Shown here one piece after another: positions 1-12,830 of a stretch of DNA of 64,000 bases. The stretch spans positions 1,426,001 to 1,490,000 of the forward strand of contig JAJHTX010000013.1 in NCBI GenBank assembly GCA_032164295.1. Reading direction: 5' to 3'. Positions within the stretch are counted from its first letter, which is position 1. Every line of letters starts with the position of its first letter. The notes under the pieces were generated by a model. That model made no database searches, was not told where the DNA came from, and saw only the letters and a list, made by a program, of their open reading frames with translations. The position numbers and the translations under genes are program-made. This stretch comes from Inonotus obliquus. Taxonomy: Eukaryota; Basidiomycota; Agaricomycetes; Hymenochaetales; Hymenochaetaceae.

Positions 1-536
1 GCAGTGAGAGAAATATTGGATGTAGCCTCTCAAATACTTAAAAACCGACCTCATGATGCCGCTGATGTCTGCCTCCGAATATGATCCTAGCTTGTACAGG
101 TAGTCCGTCACGTTTCCACCTTCGGCATATTCGTAGACGAAGGCATGGCGTCCTTCATACGGGAAGGTACCAACGAAGGGCATCTAAGAGAGGCCGAATT
201 GAATTCATGAGACCGAACAATTCAGAGCAAAGTGATGCTTACGATGTGTGCGTGCCGACCCATCGCCATCTTCCTGTTGATGTCGATCTTAGTTTCTATC
301 AGGTTCCTGCTGGTATCTCCGCTGTATATCTTTATAGCGACAGGCTTTCCAGAGCGGCGCCTTTCCTTTCCAGAGCGGTGCTCTTCCCTTATAGACCGGC
401 GCTCTACCCCATAATAGACTTCACTATACGTTCCAGAGCCGATTAGCTTGCCGATCACGTACGGATACTCATGACGACCACGCATGAGGGTAAATGAGTA
501 ACCAAGCGCAAGGGAGTGGTTTGGTCCATTGTTCAT
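1..536 (-). CDS. protein kinase, N-terminal part (gene runs off the left edge)
   Basis: Seen: two exons on the minus strand, 536..243 and 183..1, with a 59-nt GT-AG intron (242..184). I chose the ATG at 536; the frame is open a little further up but only with a TTG codon. The protein shows the glycine-rich loop (GKLIGSGTYSEVYYG), the VAIK lysine of subdomain II, a Glu-bearing helix (ETKIDINRKM) and the hinge-like FVYEYAEGGNVTDYL. Family knowledge: these are the ATP-binding features of a eukaryotic Ser/Thr protein kinase N-lobe. The catalytic loop lies outside the window, so the subfamily cannot be named. Oddity: a basic insert of about 20 residues between the loop and VAIK contains a short DNA duplication (ccagagcgg twice near 350-375). 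The gene is divergent from the next one, with about 125 bp between the start codons. Confidence 0.8.
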
Positions 537-663
537 TATGTGCCCTTCCTTTGCTTGCCAGTGCAAAGTGCAAGATGGCGCGCCAAGCTAAGCAAATAAG
601 TGTTACGTAATACTATGAGATACATTTCTTCGTTACGACCATAATTTATATAAACGCGGTTCC
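537..663. promoter_or_regulatory. compact divergent promoter, kinase (-) / Suc_Fer-like (+)
   Basis: Only 127 bp separate the two start codons. A TATA-like stretch (TTTATATAAA) lies at about 646-655, within 10 bp of the plus-strand ATG at 664. That is too close for a normal TATA-to-start distance, so either it is not the functional TATA box or the plus-strand 5' end is wrong. Confidence 0.4.
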
Positions 664-1720
664 ATGTTCGTGTCGGTCAGATCACGTTCGCCCGGGTACT
701 TGTCCTCTATCACCAGATACTTCTCAACGAATTCGCATTTTCAGGAGGATGTAGTCGGAACGGCTCCCTATCATATCTCTTATACGCTGCTTCATCACTC
801 AATGCCTCCTTCGTCATATCCGTCGCGTCTCGATAACTCATTCTCGAGGCTTGGACGTGATCTCATGGTTGAAGCAACCAGGAGAAAGGGGATAGTCAAC
901 TTCTGGTGGGATGGCTCTGACATGCGTGAACAAGGCAGAGGTCATGAAGTATACAAGCACGCGACGTTTCTCGTGCCCAGAATCGAGAAAGAAACCTCGG
1001 AGACGGCGTGGTTGTCATCAATAGATGTTCAGATTCGACGCGGCGATGTTTCCCCCTCCCAGAGTCCCGAGAATTTCTTTGACTCTCTGAACGACCAGTT
1101 CGTTCCAGCTTGGACCGACAGTTCTCAACGAGAGGTTTACTTGCTTGTGTGTACTCACGGAACTCGTGACTGTCGATGTGGCGATCGAGGTGGAGCGTTT
1201 GCCGAAGCACTGAGAGAAGAACTTGCTACGCGACGCCAGGTGGAAAGTGAAGAAAACGTATGGGAGAGGATTCGAGTGGGTGAGGTTGCGCATGTAGGCG
1301 GGCATAAGTGAGTCCTTCCGGCTATAGCTACCTTTTTTGTCTGACTTCCTTTATTATAGATACGCGCCGAACCTACTTGTCTTTCCTTTCGGTGATTGGT
1401 ATGCTGACCCTTTGTGTTGAGAGTCTGGTACCAGTACGCTGACTGCATCGATCAGGTTAGCACAACTCACGCCTGCGTATGCATCACATGTTCTGGATAT
1501 AGTTTCCTCGCGTCTTCGTCTCCTCGACACTGTCCGAAACTCCAGCTTAAGGAGCAATTCTGGGACGAAGTCTGCTCCTGAACCATCAGCTATTGTCAAG
1601 TTGAGAGAGCGAGTGCTCGCTCCGCTCATTCTTGATCGGTCCGTCTGGCGAGGGCGAATGGGATTGACCAAAGATGAACAAGTGACGCTTTTTGAAAGGT
1701 ACTCTGCGACCACAGCTTGA
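664..1720 (+). CDS. sucrase/ferredoxin-like (AIM32-type) thioredoxin-fold protein
   Basis: Three exons fit: 664..1307, 1360..1398 and 1456..1720, with introns of 52 and 57 nt; the joined frame ends at the TGA of 1718-1720. Seen: GTAPYHISYTLLHH with PSSYPSR near residues 30-55, the cysteine cluster CTHGTRDCRCGDRGG near residue 165, VAHVGGHKYAPNLLVFPFGDW across the first splice, and RGRMGLTKDEQ near the C-terminus. These are the hallmarks of the Suc_Fer-like family (Pfam PF06999), 2Fe-2S thioredoxin-like ferredoxins that include yeast Aim32. The N-terminus is rich in Arg and Ser and lacks acidic residues, which would suit a mitochondrial presequence; that is inference. The conserved domain starts by residue 30, so the 664 start is more plausible than the Met codon at 801. 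It is convergent with ATG12. Confidence 0.85.
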
Positions 1721-2194
1721 CTACTTTGATACATGTTTTGGACTACCATAGTCATTTTTGTTCCCCACATTCATCAAGTGGAATAGAGATAATAATGTAT
1801 CTACTACTTGAATACATAGATCCCCGCTCCAAATAGACGGCACAGATCAGACATTTCAAAAGGGGCGCATTATTGGGAAGATGTTACTTGCTTAAGACGA
1901 CCATGATACAATTCGTCCAACCCATTTCTTACTATCAATACCGCATTATTAGATTAAATTACATACTGCTTCCCACTAACGTCTAGCAATAACCCAAAGG
2001 ACATAACGCGCACCGCAAGTATTCGCAATATCTTGCAGAGAGTAAGGGGCATCCCATCTGGCTTTCAAATAGATTACGCGGCAAGTTAACGACGAGCGAT
2101 GTGTACCCAAAGTCCCTTGGCAGGGATCTCGCTATTTGAGAAAAGTCTCCGGATAGAAGTGGTCTATAATAATACAGAAGATTACAAGGTGTCA
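1721..2194. other. intergenic spacer between convergent genes
   Basis: 474 bp between the stop of the Suc_Fer-like gene and the stop of ATG12. Short open frames here show no domain or splice pattern. I see nothing besides presumed 3' UTRs. Confidence 0.5.
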
Positions 2195-2780
2195 TCACCC
2201 CCAAGCTGCTGTCGTGCTGGAATGGGCCATAACCATGGTTAGGATAGTACGGGCGCAGTGTAATGAGTTAATACGTACCTATAGTTAACTATTAAGTGGC
2301 CATCCGTCTGGAAACACTGTTCGGTGAAATATCTAGGTTAGGAAGTTTCGCTTGTTTGACCGACAGCATTACTGACTTTGAAGAGATTCGAGACAGTATC
2401 ATCTGGAGCAGGAGAGAACGCCAAGTTGATGTAGGTAAACTAACGGTGATTTTTAGTTCCTCTTTTTCTCAAGTTAAGCTGGAAGCCAGACCCACCAACG
2501 CATCCCCACTCTTCCAACCTAGCTCTTTTCTTAAGAACTGAATGACAGTTTGAAATCGATTACTGGCGGTGATTTTGTAGAAGTTCTGCTTCATGATAGG
2601 TGCATTTCCCACTGCTTTGAAGCGTACGACTACTTTGGATGTATCGCGTTGTTTGTATGACTCGAGGGCGGTTACTGCTTCTGAGCTGGGACCACCGATT
2701 GAAGACGATTCGCGAGAAATGGCGGTGGCATGTAGTATATCGATTCGATTACCGAGAGGAAGTGAAGGAGACGAAGCCAT
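2195..2780 (-). CDS. ATG12: autophagy ubiquitin-like protein ATG12
   Basis: Four exons on the minus strand: 2780..2496, 2439..2377, 2316..2279 and 2216..2195, introns 56-62 nt, total 135 residues. Seen: a short polar N-terminus, then [17 protein letters not shown], the helix [33 protein letters not shown], and the C-terminal [19 protein letters not shown] ending in glycine directly before the stop. Family knowledge: ATG12 is activated by ATG7 and ATG10 and its C-terminal Gly is conjugated to ATG5, forming the E3-like complex for ATG8 lipidation. ATG12 is made with its terminal Gly already exposed, as here. The length and the last residues match the family. The last two coding exons are very short (38 and 22 nt), so automatic gene finders could miss them. 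Confidence 0.93.
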
Positions 2781-3048
2781 GGGAGTAGCTCGACAAAGGC
2801 TAACACAGAGACGGTGAGTCGGTGACCGCGCGCCTTACCTCCGCTCTTGCTCGTCCGAGTCGTCGGGAAGGAAACACACGTGACATTTGATCTGATCCGG
2901 CAAAACCCGACTACGAACGGCCGCATATAAATTTAAAAGTATCCTCTTACTTCTTGGCTCTCATCTTCTATCCTCGACTATCGATTGCTCCTGGGACACG
3001 TACTTGACCGTAGGATATAGCGAAAACGTTCTTAGAAGTGTAGTAAAG
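2781..3048. promoter_or_regulatory. divergent promoter, ATG12 (-) / TPI (+)
   Basis: 268 bp between start codons. On the plus strand a TATA-like CATATAAAT lies near 2923-2931, followed by a pyrimidine-rich tract (about 2942-2975), the usual architecture of highly expressed fungal glycolytic genes. No comparable TATA signal is obvious for ATG12. Confidence 0.5.
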
Positions 3049-4091
<1,043 letters not shown>

Positions 4092-5374
4092 TTCCCTGGG
4101 ACCTGCGATGTACTTGAATCTAACGCGAGAGCGAAGTGTGGCAATGTAATATTACAATAAGATGACTGTTGTGCCTGTGAATATGAACGTGGATCGCCGA
4201 TAGAACCGTAGAGGTGATCGTGTCGATATACTCCAATTTCTCCGGATTTGTGTCTCCTTCCGCGTCGCCATACCGATGGAACACCGAATTTGAGCATAAA
4301 CCAATATGGATGAGCCAGAATATTGGACTGTAACGAGAGGTATATTATGGGGGGCGGTGTTGAGAGGTCGCGCCCGTAGGATGGTGGAATTGTCATTGGA
4401 GAGAATGTAACATCAGAATAGGGTTCCGTTACTTTGCCATATTTTGAGGCCGAACTGTCGTTGTTGAATGTCATGGGAGAAGTTTTCGGGCATGAAGATC
4501 TAGCGTGGGTTTAGATTGGAAAGTACGTTTTGAACTGTTCTTTCCTTTGACATGTAGTCAAATTTGGAACTTGGGAGTCTACTACGCCTGTAGTGCGCCC
4601 GCCGACCTATCGCTGGAGTTGAACGGAGAGCTGAATTTTCGTGGGTGCATTAGAAGCGACATGAACGATTAGAATCATATGGTCCTGGAGGCGAATGGTA
4701 GGCAATGTATAGCGGAGTTGAAGGGCCTCTTGGGCTTGCTTGAAAGACATTAAATGATAGAAAGGAGTGGCACAAAAGGAAAGTAGGTGGCCATCCAAAC
4801 AGCGCCTTCGCCACACTTGTTAGGGAGGAATTAGAAGAGACAGCCCCTATGTCTCCATGCGATATGTACCGGAAGAAGCTAGGTTATCAGTAAGATATAT
4901 GTCGGGGATAGGGATGACGGCGGCTGCAGAACAAGGACTCTCGAGTTCTGAAAGGAGAGCCGTCATATTCTGTTGCAACGCCCAGCAATGCAAGCAGGAG
5001 ACGTGGAGAAGCACTGGCTTAATAGTTACCTGAGCTGCTTTCGCGAGAATAAGTGCGATAGCTCATTCGATGTCCGGTAATTTGTGTGCGAACCCGGAAT
5101 ATGAGGGCGAAGCAGACAGCTTAGCCGGTATATGTTGGCATTGGGATAAGCTTCACTACATTAATTGTCGCCAAGGTGGACTACTTTTTTTGATGGAAAA
5201 TATTACATAATCATGACGCTTACGTTACTATTCCCATCACTCCGATTCTGTTGTAGGTGTACTCCCCCTTACTTGGTTTTCACTCCACAACAGTCCACAT
5301 CCCACTCTCATCATCATCCTCTCATCCTCCCAATCTCGACGCTTTTTTCACAGTCTACTTCTCTCTTTCATCCC
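4092..5374. other. long spacer with possible remnants of a minus-strand gene
   Basis: No family is recognised. On the minus strand, about 5145..4840 reads as protein-like sequence in one frame (including IALILAKAAQ and HVSCLHCWALQQNMTALL), broken by an in-frame TGA near 5068. Further down, 4816..4607 and 4474..4092 hold ATG-initiated open frames of 69 and about 128 codons (the second then runs antisense into TPI). A gene with unrecognised introns, or a decayed gene, could explain this. The pyrimidine-rich stretch 5250-5374 on the plus strand is the likely promoter of the gene starting at 5375. Confidence 0.3.
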
Positions 5375-7238
5375 ATGGCAACAGACTCCCAACAAGGTGA
5401 GCGCGTCGCGTTTCAACAACCGTTGCAATTTGTGACGCTAATCCGCTGCTCTCTCCTCTTTCTTTCAGTTGCTTCCGCTTCCCCTTCATCCCGTCGCAGC
5501 AGCTTCCCAGCGCAACCATCCTTTCGGACAACTTCACCTACATCACCAGCAGCCACAGGATCTTCACCCCCTGGTGCTCAGTTGACCGATCCTCGACACG
5601 TCAGTTTGAATAACAGCGTCGCCCCTCCGATGAAGGAAAGGACTGTCTCTGCGTCCACTGATAGGTCTGGACGACTCGGGCATGCGCAGATTTTGTCTTC
5701 TGCATCGCCCCAACAGCATCGGATTGGGTCGCGCTCGCCCGCATCTATTCCGTCATCCCCAACATCTATGTAAGTCTCGCGTTAATTTTTAATTTGGCAT
5801 GCTTTGGAGCACATCTGGTGGCTGGGTTGGATTGTATGAGCTCGCGGTGGATTTTATTCGCGTTTGACAAAGTATTAGTTACAATGCCGCGGAGATCTTT
5901 GTCATTGCAAGTGTATCCTCTCGCTATCATTGATCCCGCCCGGCGACTATGTGGCGACGCGGTGCATTGATTTACGCGGTCGTGGCGTCTTGTCCTTTTA
6001 ATCCAGTTTATTGTGTATGCGATGTACTGATAAGTATGTATCACAGAAACTCTTCGTCGTCTGCAATTTTTGAACGCGACATTGAACCATCGCACATGCT
6101 TAGCCATACGCACCCGACTCACCCGCATCGTACTCCTCGTTCAAAGACGACAGAACCCATTGAATATAGTGTCCCACCAGTTCTAGATAGTGCGGCAGCG
6201 CTTCTGACATCGACCGATGAGCTTGAAGAGCAAATGATAGCTGTCGAGGCACCCGCTTCAAGTTGTATTGCAAGCGCTTTGAGCAGTCCGGTTGGTCGCG
6301 GTAGCAGAAGTCCGAGTCCTAGTACTAGCGCGGGTGCGGGCAGAGGAGCCCGTACAAGTATGCTTCTGAACTTGCCTAGCCCTGTACAGAGTTCGATCGT
6401 TTCCGTGCCTTTGTCGCCTGCTTCGATTTCATCGGGAGCCGGTCGTGGGGCTGGAAGTCCTCCGCGAATAGGCTCACAGTCCGGTTCGCCTAAAGTTTCA
6501 CCCCCGCCCATAACGACGAACTTTTCGAGCGGTCCTGCGATGCCCGGAGGATTTTCACCGACGAACGAGAAAGAGAGCCCTATTGCGACACCGCAGCAGC
6601 CTCAAAGAAACGGGGCAACCACTCCTTCGAGTATAGGAGGATCTACTAATTATGAGAGTGCTCCTAGTTCCCCGAGGACGACAACCCTCGAACATGCTCC
6701 AGAATCTCTTCCTATTTCTCCTTCTACACCTACAGCTGCGACGACCTTTGGTACTTCTGCGTTCGGAGATGGTGCTATCCCTCGCTCTCGACCGCAAGTT
6801 TCTCATCCTCCCTCTCCATCTCAGAATGCACACAAACGGCTGTCCTTCCTGTCATACAATGACATACTCAACTCAACCCCGGTTTCTACGCTCCCGTTAA
6901 GCAGTCTCACCTCTCCTATTTCCGATCAGCCACCACCACACATACCTAGCGTCTCTCTGTCCGTTGGGGTTGTGTCAGGAGGGTCACCCCTTGGATCTGC
7001 TTATGGTGGTGGAGGGAGTCGCACAGTGAGCTTGGCGAACAGCGCGCGAAATTCGCTCGTTCTTGATGGATTATTTGGGCCGGGACACGTGCATAGTGGG
7101 GCTGCGATTGATGTGAAGGAACCAACTGCTGGTGGTGTTGGGGATGATCTTGGTGGTGAATGGGAAAGAGAAGGACTGGGTCGCGGTCTTGAGGAGCGTC
7201 TTGAAACGCTTATGCCTGTTGGGTCAGGCAAAGCGTGA
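5375..7238 (+). CDS. Ser/Pro/Gly-rich low-complexity protein, unknown function
   Basis: Model: exon 1 5375..5396, exon 2 5469..5769, exon 3 6047..7238. The first intron (72 nt) is clear; the second is 277 nt, long for this window, and may hide a small exon or further splicing. The product is largely disordered, with many SP/TP and SPSS motifs and GAGRGA repeats, consistent with a phosphoprotein. The most structured-looking stretch is KRLSFLSYNDILNSTP near three quarters of the length, which I recall as a conserved element of unnamed basidiomycete proteins. The C-terminus has a charged helix (GLGRGLEERLETLMPV). No catalytic domain, signal peptide or membrane segment is visible. Function unknown. 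Confidence 0.6.
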
Positions 7239-9404
7239 CAATGATGGACTCCCGTTGCTTGGTCCTCTCACCCGGTTCTACTGATACGATACATCATTAT
7301 GATTAAGACTCACCCTTCTTTCTTTCCCTCCGTTTCCTTTCGTGGTCTCTATCTCTTTTCTCGTTCGAAGATCTGTACGATGCACTCCTGATACATATGT
7401 TCATGAAATCGAATTAAAGAAACGTCTCCTGCTTGTCCTCCTCCCTTCTCCTATCTCCCTTCCCTTCCTACCCCCCTTCCGTCTCCTCCTCTCTCCCTTC
7501 TCTTCTCTCCTCTTTGTTATCGTATTTTTCTCGTTTCAATGGTTATTTGAGTTGAATTTTGATATCGTAACACAGAGTTCTTCCTATTCCTTCATCTATT
7601 CTTCAAGCCCAATCTTTTACATGCTGTTTACATGATTGTGCGTATGTTTTCTCGCTTTGAGGTTATATTTTTTCGTATTTTATGTTGCTGGTCTCAGCCA
7701 CTTTCGGTAAAACGTTGGTGGGCGGAGGACAATTTAATTTGAATGTTTCTTTCCCCCCTTTCCTGCTCTCTTTTTTTTTGGTGTTGTTGTGTTGTCTGAT
7801 GGTTGAGAGACCTTTTACGTTCCCGTCCTTCCTTGTCCCTCGTTCTGCAGATGTGATTTGTATGAATTTGGGCTCGGTCCTGACTCCTTTTATGGTTGGT
7901 GCACTTGTTGTATCCTCCCCAGTATCCTCTCCTGTTTTTCTCTTCTCTCACCGGTATTTGATACAAGGATAAATGAAGTATTTTATAAAATCTTTTTCGC
8001 CCTATCGCCCTGTTTTTTTTGGAAAAGCTTCTTGAATGGGTTTTTCTACTGTTCTTGTGTTGGTGTTGACTTGCTTGTTAGCTTGTTATTCTGACTCTTG
8101 TTTTGTTTGTTTGTGGGGTTTTAGGATGGATAGGGGGAGGGGGGGTTATGGTTGCGGAGGACATGTACTATATGTACATATCGTGGAGGTCTTGAAATAT
8201 ATTGTACTGTACTGTCTACTTTACCGTTTGGTCGAGTTGAGATTTTTTTGATGCGTTTGGCACGTGGTATGATGTCTATTATTAGTTGATATTTCGCTCA
8301 ACCCCCAACTCAACAGTAATATCTTCCGTCCGCGTCTTTCACTCCGTGTGTAGCTCATCTCGGTTCAAATGGATGCAACTAAAGGGGCTTTTCAATGGTA
8401 TTTACACCTCAATCGACACTATGTTTACCGATCTCATAAACATGGGATCGGAATCAGACAGCGAGGGGGGAGTCCGAACACTTGCGCATCCCTTCGGTTT
8501 GGGCAAGTTACAAGAACACAAGAATCAGAATCGCAACAACGCAGATCTAGTCGATCACGGAATGGCGGGTAATGCGCACGGGGATCGTACACCCGTTCAA
8601 GCCCGTTGACCAAGTCGCCGCCGAAATCGTGTTCCGACGGCGACGGAGATCTCTTGGGTTTCGGCCATACATTATCTGCATGCAGGATCGTGGCGGAGAT
8701 TTCTATCGACCGGATACCACTTAGTCCACCTGGACGCTGGATGTGTTGCCCGAGCATCCCGTCTGAGTTGTGAGCACGGGACGAACTTCAAAGCGCATCA
8801 GTCCTGACTCCTGACTCCTGACTTTCTGTTTCTGTTTTTCTGAAACTCGGATTCAAACCATCGGGTCCCAGCCTGTTCTAAAGAGGAAGGGGGAATAGAG
8901 CTATGTAATGTTGTTCGCTGGTGTGTTTTGCGTCGTGCTCGATACTTTATCACCTCATTATTTACAGATGTCGACCTATATGGCCTTGTCAGGTGCAGAG
9001 GCGTATCTCCGGAAGTCAATCAGCATTGGATGGCCTACCCTTCATTTCATATGTTGCAGTCCACATCGACACAGTTGAGCCTCCCTGTGCTCTACGAGTC
9101 CCGCGGCGCGCCGCATGATACCACCATTTTACAGTGTCTTCATACCAGCGTTGACTTGAAACCTCTTGAGTGGAAGATCGCTCAGTAATTCTTTCGTAGT
9201 ACGCGGTATCTTGGCATGATGGCCCCCGTCTTATGACCTATTTGCACACTGCTCCGTCTACTGACCAGCAAATCTGTGCATAGTGAGACGTGCAAAAAAA
9301 TCTCTCGCGAAATCCTTGGACGCCGGATTTTCTTGTGTACTTGTGCCCGCTCTCGCTTTGTTCGCGGGGAAACGTTTCGTGGGCACGGAATCAATATCGA
9401 AATG
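7239..9404. other. gene-poor spacer with long pyrimidine tracts
   Basis: 7310-7540 is almost pure C/T on the plus strand, and 7740-8260 is T-rich with many TTG words; this looks like a long 3' UTR or spacer of the upstream gene. 8260-9400 has several short open frames on both strands (for example 8757..8434 minus) without recognisable domains or consistent splice sites. I see no supported gene. Confidence 0.4.
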
Positions 9405-9406
9405 GG

Positions 9407-9414
9407 TATATAAT
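9407..9414 (+). promoter_or_regulatory. TATA box of the alcohol dehydrogenase gene
   Basis: TATATAAT at 9407-9414, about 90 bp upstream of the ATG at 9505, with a T/C-rich stretch between. Confidence 0.5.
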
Positions 9415-9504
9415 CAACATGAGGAATCTTGCAAGAAGGTCATTCAGCTACTCTAGTTCATCCAGTCTCAACTCATACAAGCTCTGATATCTAAAGTATT
9501 CACT

Positions 9505-11127
9505 ATGCAAGCCGCCGTCCACGTCCCAGGGGATCCCAATTTGAAGGTCGTGAACGACTTTGAGATACCGAAACCAGGACCGAACCAGGTGCTTCTGAAG
9601 ATTCAGGCTTCAGGAGTGTGCCATACCGATGTGAGTCTTACCTCTCCCCCATGATGCCTAACTAATTTATAATTTACATTAGATTTTCATACTAAGCACG
9701 GCTCCCAACGATGATCGGACGTATATCATGGGTCACGAAGCTACTGGTATCGCGGTAGAGTGGGTATTCTAATGTGATCTGAGTAACGTCGAGTTCTCGA
9801 GATAACTAACACGATTAAACTTTAGGCTGGGGTCCAAGGTCTTCAACATTCAAAGGGGCAAGCGCTATGTTGTTGCTAGCCTTGGAGGATGTGTCAGGTG
9901 TCTTGCGAGTCAAAGTGGAATGAAGTCCATACCCTCTGGAACACCTTTGGAGCAATTCTTCAGCACACCTATATTTGGATTGGGTGGAAATGGCGGACAC
10001 GCAGAGTTTGCTGTCGTTGAATCCGAGCAACTCGTACCTGTTGTAAGTGAAAAATATCTACACTATCAACTTGGCCATGACGCTGATGCATTATGGTTAA
10101 TGTCTATATATAGCCTGATAATGTTCTACCGGAGCATGCGGCAGTTATGGGCGATGCTGGTGTTACTGCGTATCACGCTATCAAGACAACTGCAGAAGTA
10201 CATACAGCACTTCTCGGATATTGCGCGAGAAATACTGATAACTCATGGTTGCTTAGATTAAGAAAGGAGAAAAGGTCCTTATTACGGGTATCGGTGGATT
10301 AGGAGCGCTGGCCGTGCAGTTCGCTATCCATCTTGGTGCGGAGGTGTACGCATTGGACATTCGCCCGAGTAGTCGTGAACTGGCATTGCGTCTCGGTGCC
10401 AGAAATGCATTCAACCTAGTCGAACTCGATGAGGCTCTTGCTAAAGGATTCCAAGTTGACTGTGCGGTTGACTTTGTTGCCAGTGATACGAGTAAGTGAG
10501 AAGAAACTTATTCTGTAAGTATGAATTCCTGACTCGAATACAGCTTTTCAGAAGGAAGTCGCAGCTGTCGGTAATAACAGCATCCAATCAAACTTGGAGA
10601 AATTTGGGAGAGTTGTCATCGTATGTCATATGTTATAAGCTATTAGCTTCTGATTGCTGAAGGGTTATGAAAATGATAATTGAAGGTTGGAGCGAGTGAT
10701 CATAATCTCGTAACAAATGCTTTGCCTGGTATTATCATGGGACTTCAAGGTGAGTTGTCTTTGATCTTTGAATACACGTTTGATAATGCTGCTTATTATT
10801 CGCAGTGAGGTACTCGGTCTATGGTAGCAAACAGGATCTGGTCGAAGCTCTGGACCTCGTCTCGAAGGTAAGAGACATGATAATACCGATTCTTCGATCA
10901 TACACTGACTAACCGTTGTTATGAATAGGGAATTGTAAGACCCGTAGTTGACAAGGTGCCGCTTCAAGAAGTTAACAAGGCACACAACGATCTTCGTGCC
11001 AACCTCATCCTATCTCGCCGGGTACGTCTCGCTGAAATACTTTATCTGCGGTTCCACATGCTAATTTCGGATCATGTTACATCAGGTTTTGATTCCCCCG
11101 TCGTTTTGGGATGATGTTAGGAATTGA
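9505..11127 (+). CDS. zinc-type alcohol dehydrogenase (MDR family)
   Basis: Ten exons: 9505..9630, 9683..9759, 9826..10042, 10114..10197, 10257..10491, 10544..10620, 10686..10749, 10806..10867, 10929..11021 and 11086..11127, joined in frame to a TGA. Seen: GVCHTD (catalytic zinc Cys) near residue 40, GHEATG (zinc His/Glu) near 60, the Rossmann loop ITGIGGLGALAVQ near 180, and LDIRPSS as the cofactor-specificity strand. Family: NAD(P)-dependent oxidation of alcohols or reduction of aldehydes in the cytosol. Oddity: the lobe that normally carries the four-Cys structural zinc reads GGCVRCLASQSGMKS, with two of the four Cys missing, so the structural zinc may be lost. Exons 8-10 of this gene are duplicated twice further on, as pseudogene tails at 18.9 and 24.3 kb. 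The substrate cannot be named. Confidence 0.88.
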
Positions 11128-11545
11128 TTGATGCATTGATTGGACATGATTAGCACGTCATTTCGACAATCGATGCCGTACCATGCCCATGTTCTTCTAC
11201 AATATCCTAATTCGAGACTTCTTATTAGGTTATCGCCTTATTTGTACTGTACACCGAAGCGGGAAAGGGATGCTCTAAGCGTTGTGACTCGACGATTGTG
11301 AAGATCATTCGTTCCAGGTAGATCATTTTGCAGGCGCAAACAAGTAGTACTATGAAACACTTTGCTCGTAGTGACTGTGACGGTGGCGTATTGCAGCTTT
11401 GCTGGCATGAAAATCTGGGGAGCAAAGGTGAGGCACACATCGACAGGACTGTTTGTGCTGCGCTGTCGTAGTATCAATGGGAGCCTATGTGGCGAACTGC
11501 AAACTGCCTTATTCTAACATTGCTCTCAGGCTGGGGACTCTAGAC

Positions 11546-11560
11546 TATTTATACGGGCAG
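11546..11560 (+). promoter_or_regulatory. conserved core promoter of the orphan gene family
   Basis: TATTTATACGGGCAG followed by TAATGACAGTA. The same block recurs near 19634, 24894 and 55339, each time about 60-100 bp upstream of an orphan-family ATG. Confidence 0.5.
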
Positions 11561-11646
11561 TAATGACAGTAACGCTCCTGTGTATCTGCAACCATCTCTA
11601 GGAAAGATTCGCAGTACTAAGCCTCTGTTTATCGCGCTCTGCAATA

Positions 11647-12117
11647 ATGAGTAAGAGCACATGGAAGGGAAAGAAGAAGGCGCCTACTGAGGAATCTGAA
11701 CATAAATTCGACGACCTCAGCCGCGAATTAGAGATCCAAGGTATGCTTAATCGCCTCCAATCGCGTGAGTGCCAGAGCTCTCAGTTTTACATCATTTCTA
11801 ACACTCTCCAACACAGACTTGGTACACCTCTACTCTCCTGACCGTGTAGTTGTTAAACCGTATTCGATGGATGACCAATATTGGTGCGTATTTGGTATGT
11901 GTCACTTTCCTAAGATACTTTTTATGAAGCACGTACTTAATCCTTAACAAATCGAGTTTACGTTGGAAAAGATGCCAATGCCAAGATTTCTCTCCAGAGA
12001 GATAATGACCCATATATATATATTCTACAGGATTGGCTGCGAATGCTTGCGAACAACTGGGAGGAGGAAAAAACGAAGTGGAAAGTAAACATAAAAGGTA
12101 CTACACCTAAGCATTAG
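11647..12117 (+). CDS. orphan three-exon small protein, copy 1
   Basis: Exons 11647..11764, 11817..11894 and 11957..12117 join to 118 residues. The N-terminus is basic and polar (MSKSTWKGKKKAP), the middle exon encodes YSPDRVVVKPYSMDDQYWCVF, and the last begins VYVGKDANAKISL and ends in a Trp-rich helix (DWLRMLANNWEEEKTKW). No signal peptide, membrane segment or known domain is visible. Three paralogues in this window (19736, 24993, 55395) share the exon boundaries and phases, which is the main evidence that this is a real gene. It lies about 0.5 kb downstream of the ADH and is duplicated together with the ADH 3' end. Function unknown. Confidence 0.7.
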
Positions 12118-12460
12118 TACAGGGCAATGACGACAGGAGCTTTATGTTATTTTCGAGCAGTTGTACTAATGGGTCACTGCACTTTCTTGTACGGGGATAC
12201 ATATAATTGAGTAAAGGAGATCCATTTGTGACTCGTGAGATGCTATATTTGTCAATAGAGAACTTGTTCTCGCCTATCCAATAAATGTTAATGGAATTAA
12301 TGGGCATGAAATAAGAATCATCAGGAAGCTGTAATTCTCTTAGCTATATTATCCGGACAAAGTAGTAAGTACACTGTACAGTACAATTTACAAAGGTACA
12401 AAGCGCAACCACTGCAGACGCGCCAGAGTCACGTGCCAAATACTTTTACTCCACGTCACG

Positions 12461-12830
12461 GCGGGCAAATCAGGATGGAGGTAGGGTTGGAATTTTAAAT
12501 GTTTTTTTTGCTGTCATTTTAAATGCCAGTAAGCATATCGACCCATAAGATATTATAAATATAAACCACGTGTCGATATTTTAAATATCGATAAGGGTAT
12601 CAATCAGATTGATATTTTAAATATCAGTCGGGTAGATATTCTGTACTAGCATATCTGCCTGAAAGAAATTTAAAATGGCTTTCGCACTGTCATTTTAAAT
12701 ATCCGTAAGCATATCAAACCTACTGACACTATAAATATCAATCACGTGCTGATATGCTTACCGGCATTTAAAATGATGGCGAAAAAAACATTTAAAATTC
12801 CAACCTTACCTCCATCCTGATTTGCCCGCT
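12461..12830. mobile_element. MITE-like palindromic repeat, copy 1
   Basis: About 370 bp with long inverted termini: GCGGGCAAATCAGGATGGAG at the left and its reverse complement at the right, pairing over about 75 bp with small differences. The inside is AT-rich, built from many TTTAAA and GATATTTTAAATATC palindromes. No coding capacity. A second, heavily interrupted copy spans 31930-46513, and the homologous position near 21230 lacks it. The TSD is not clear to me. Confidence 0.7.
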
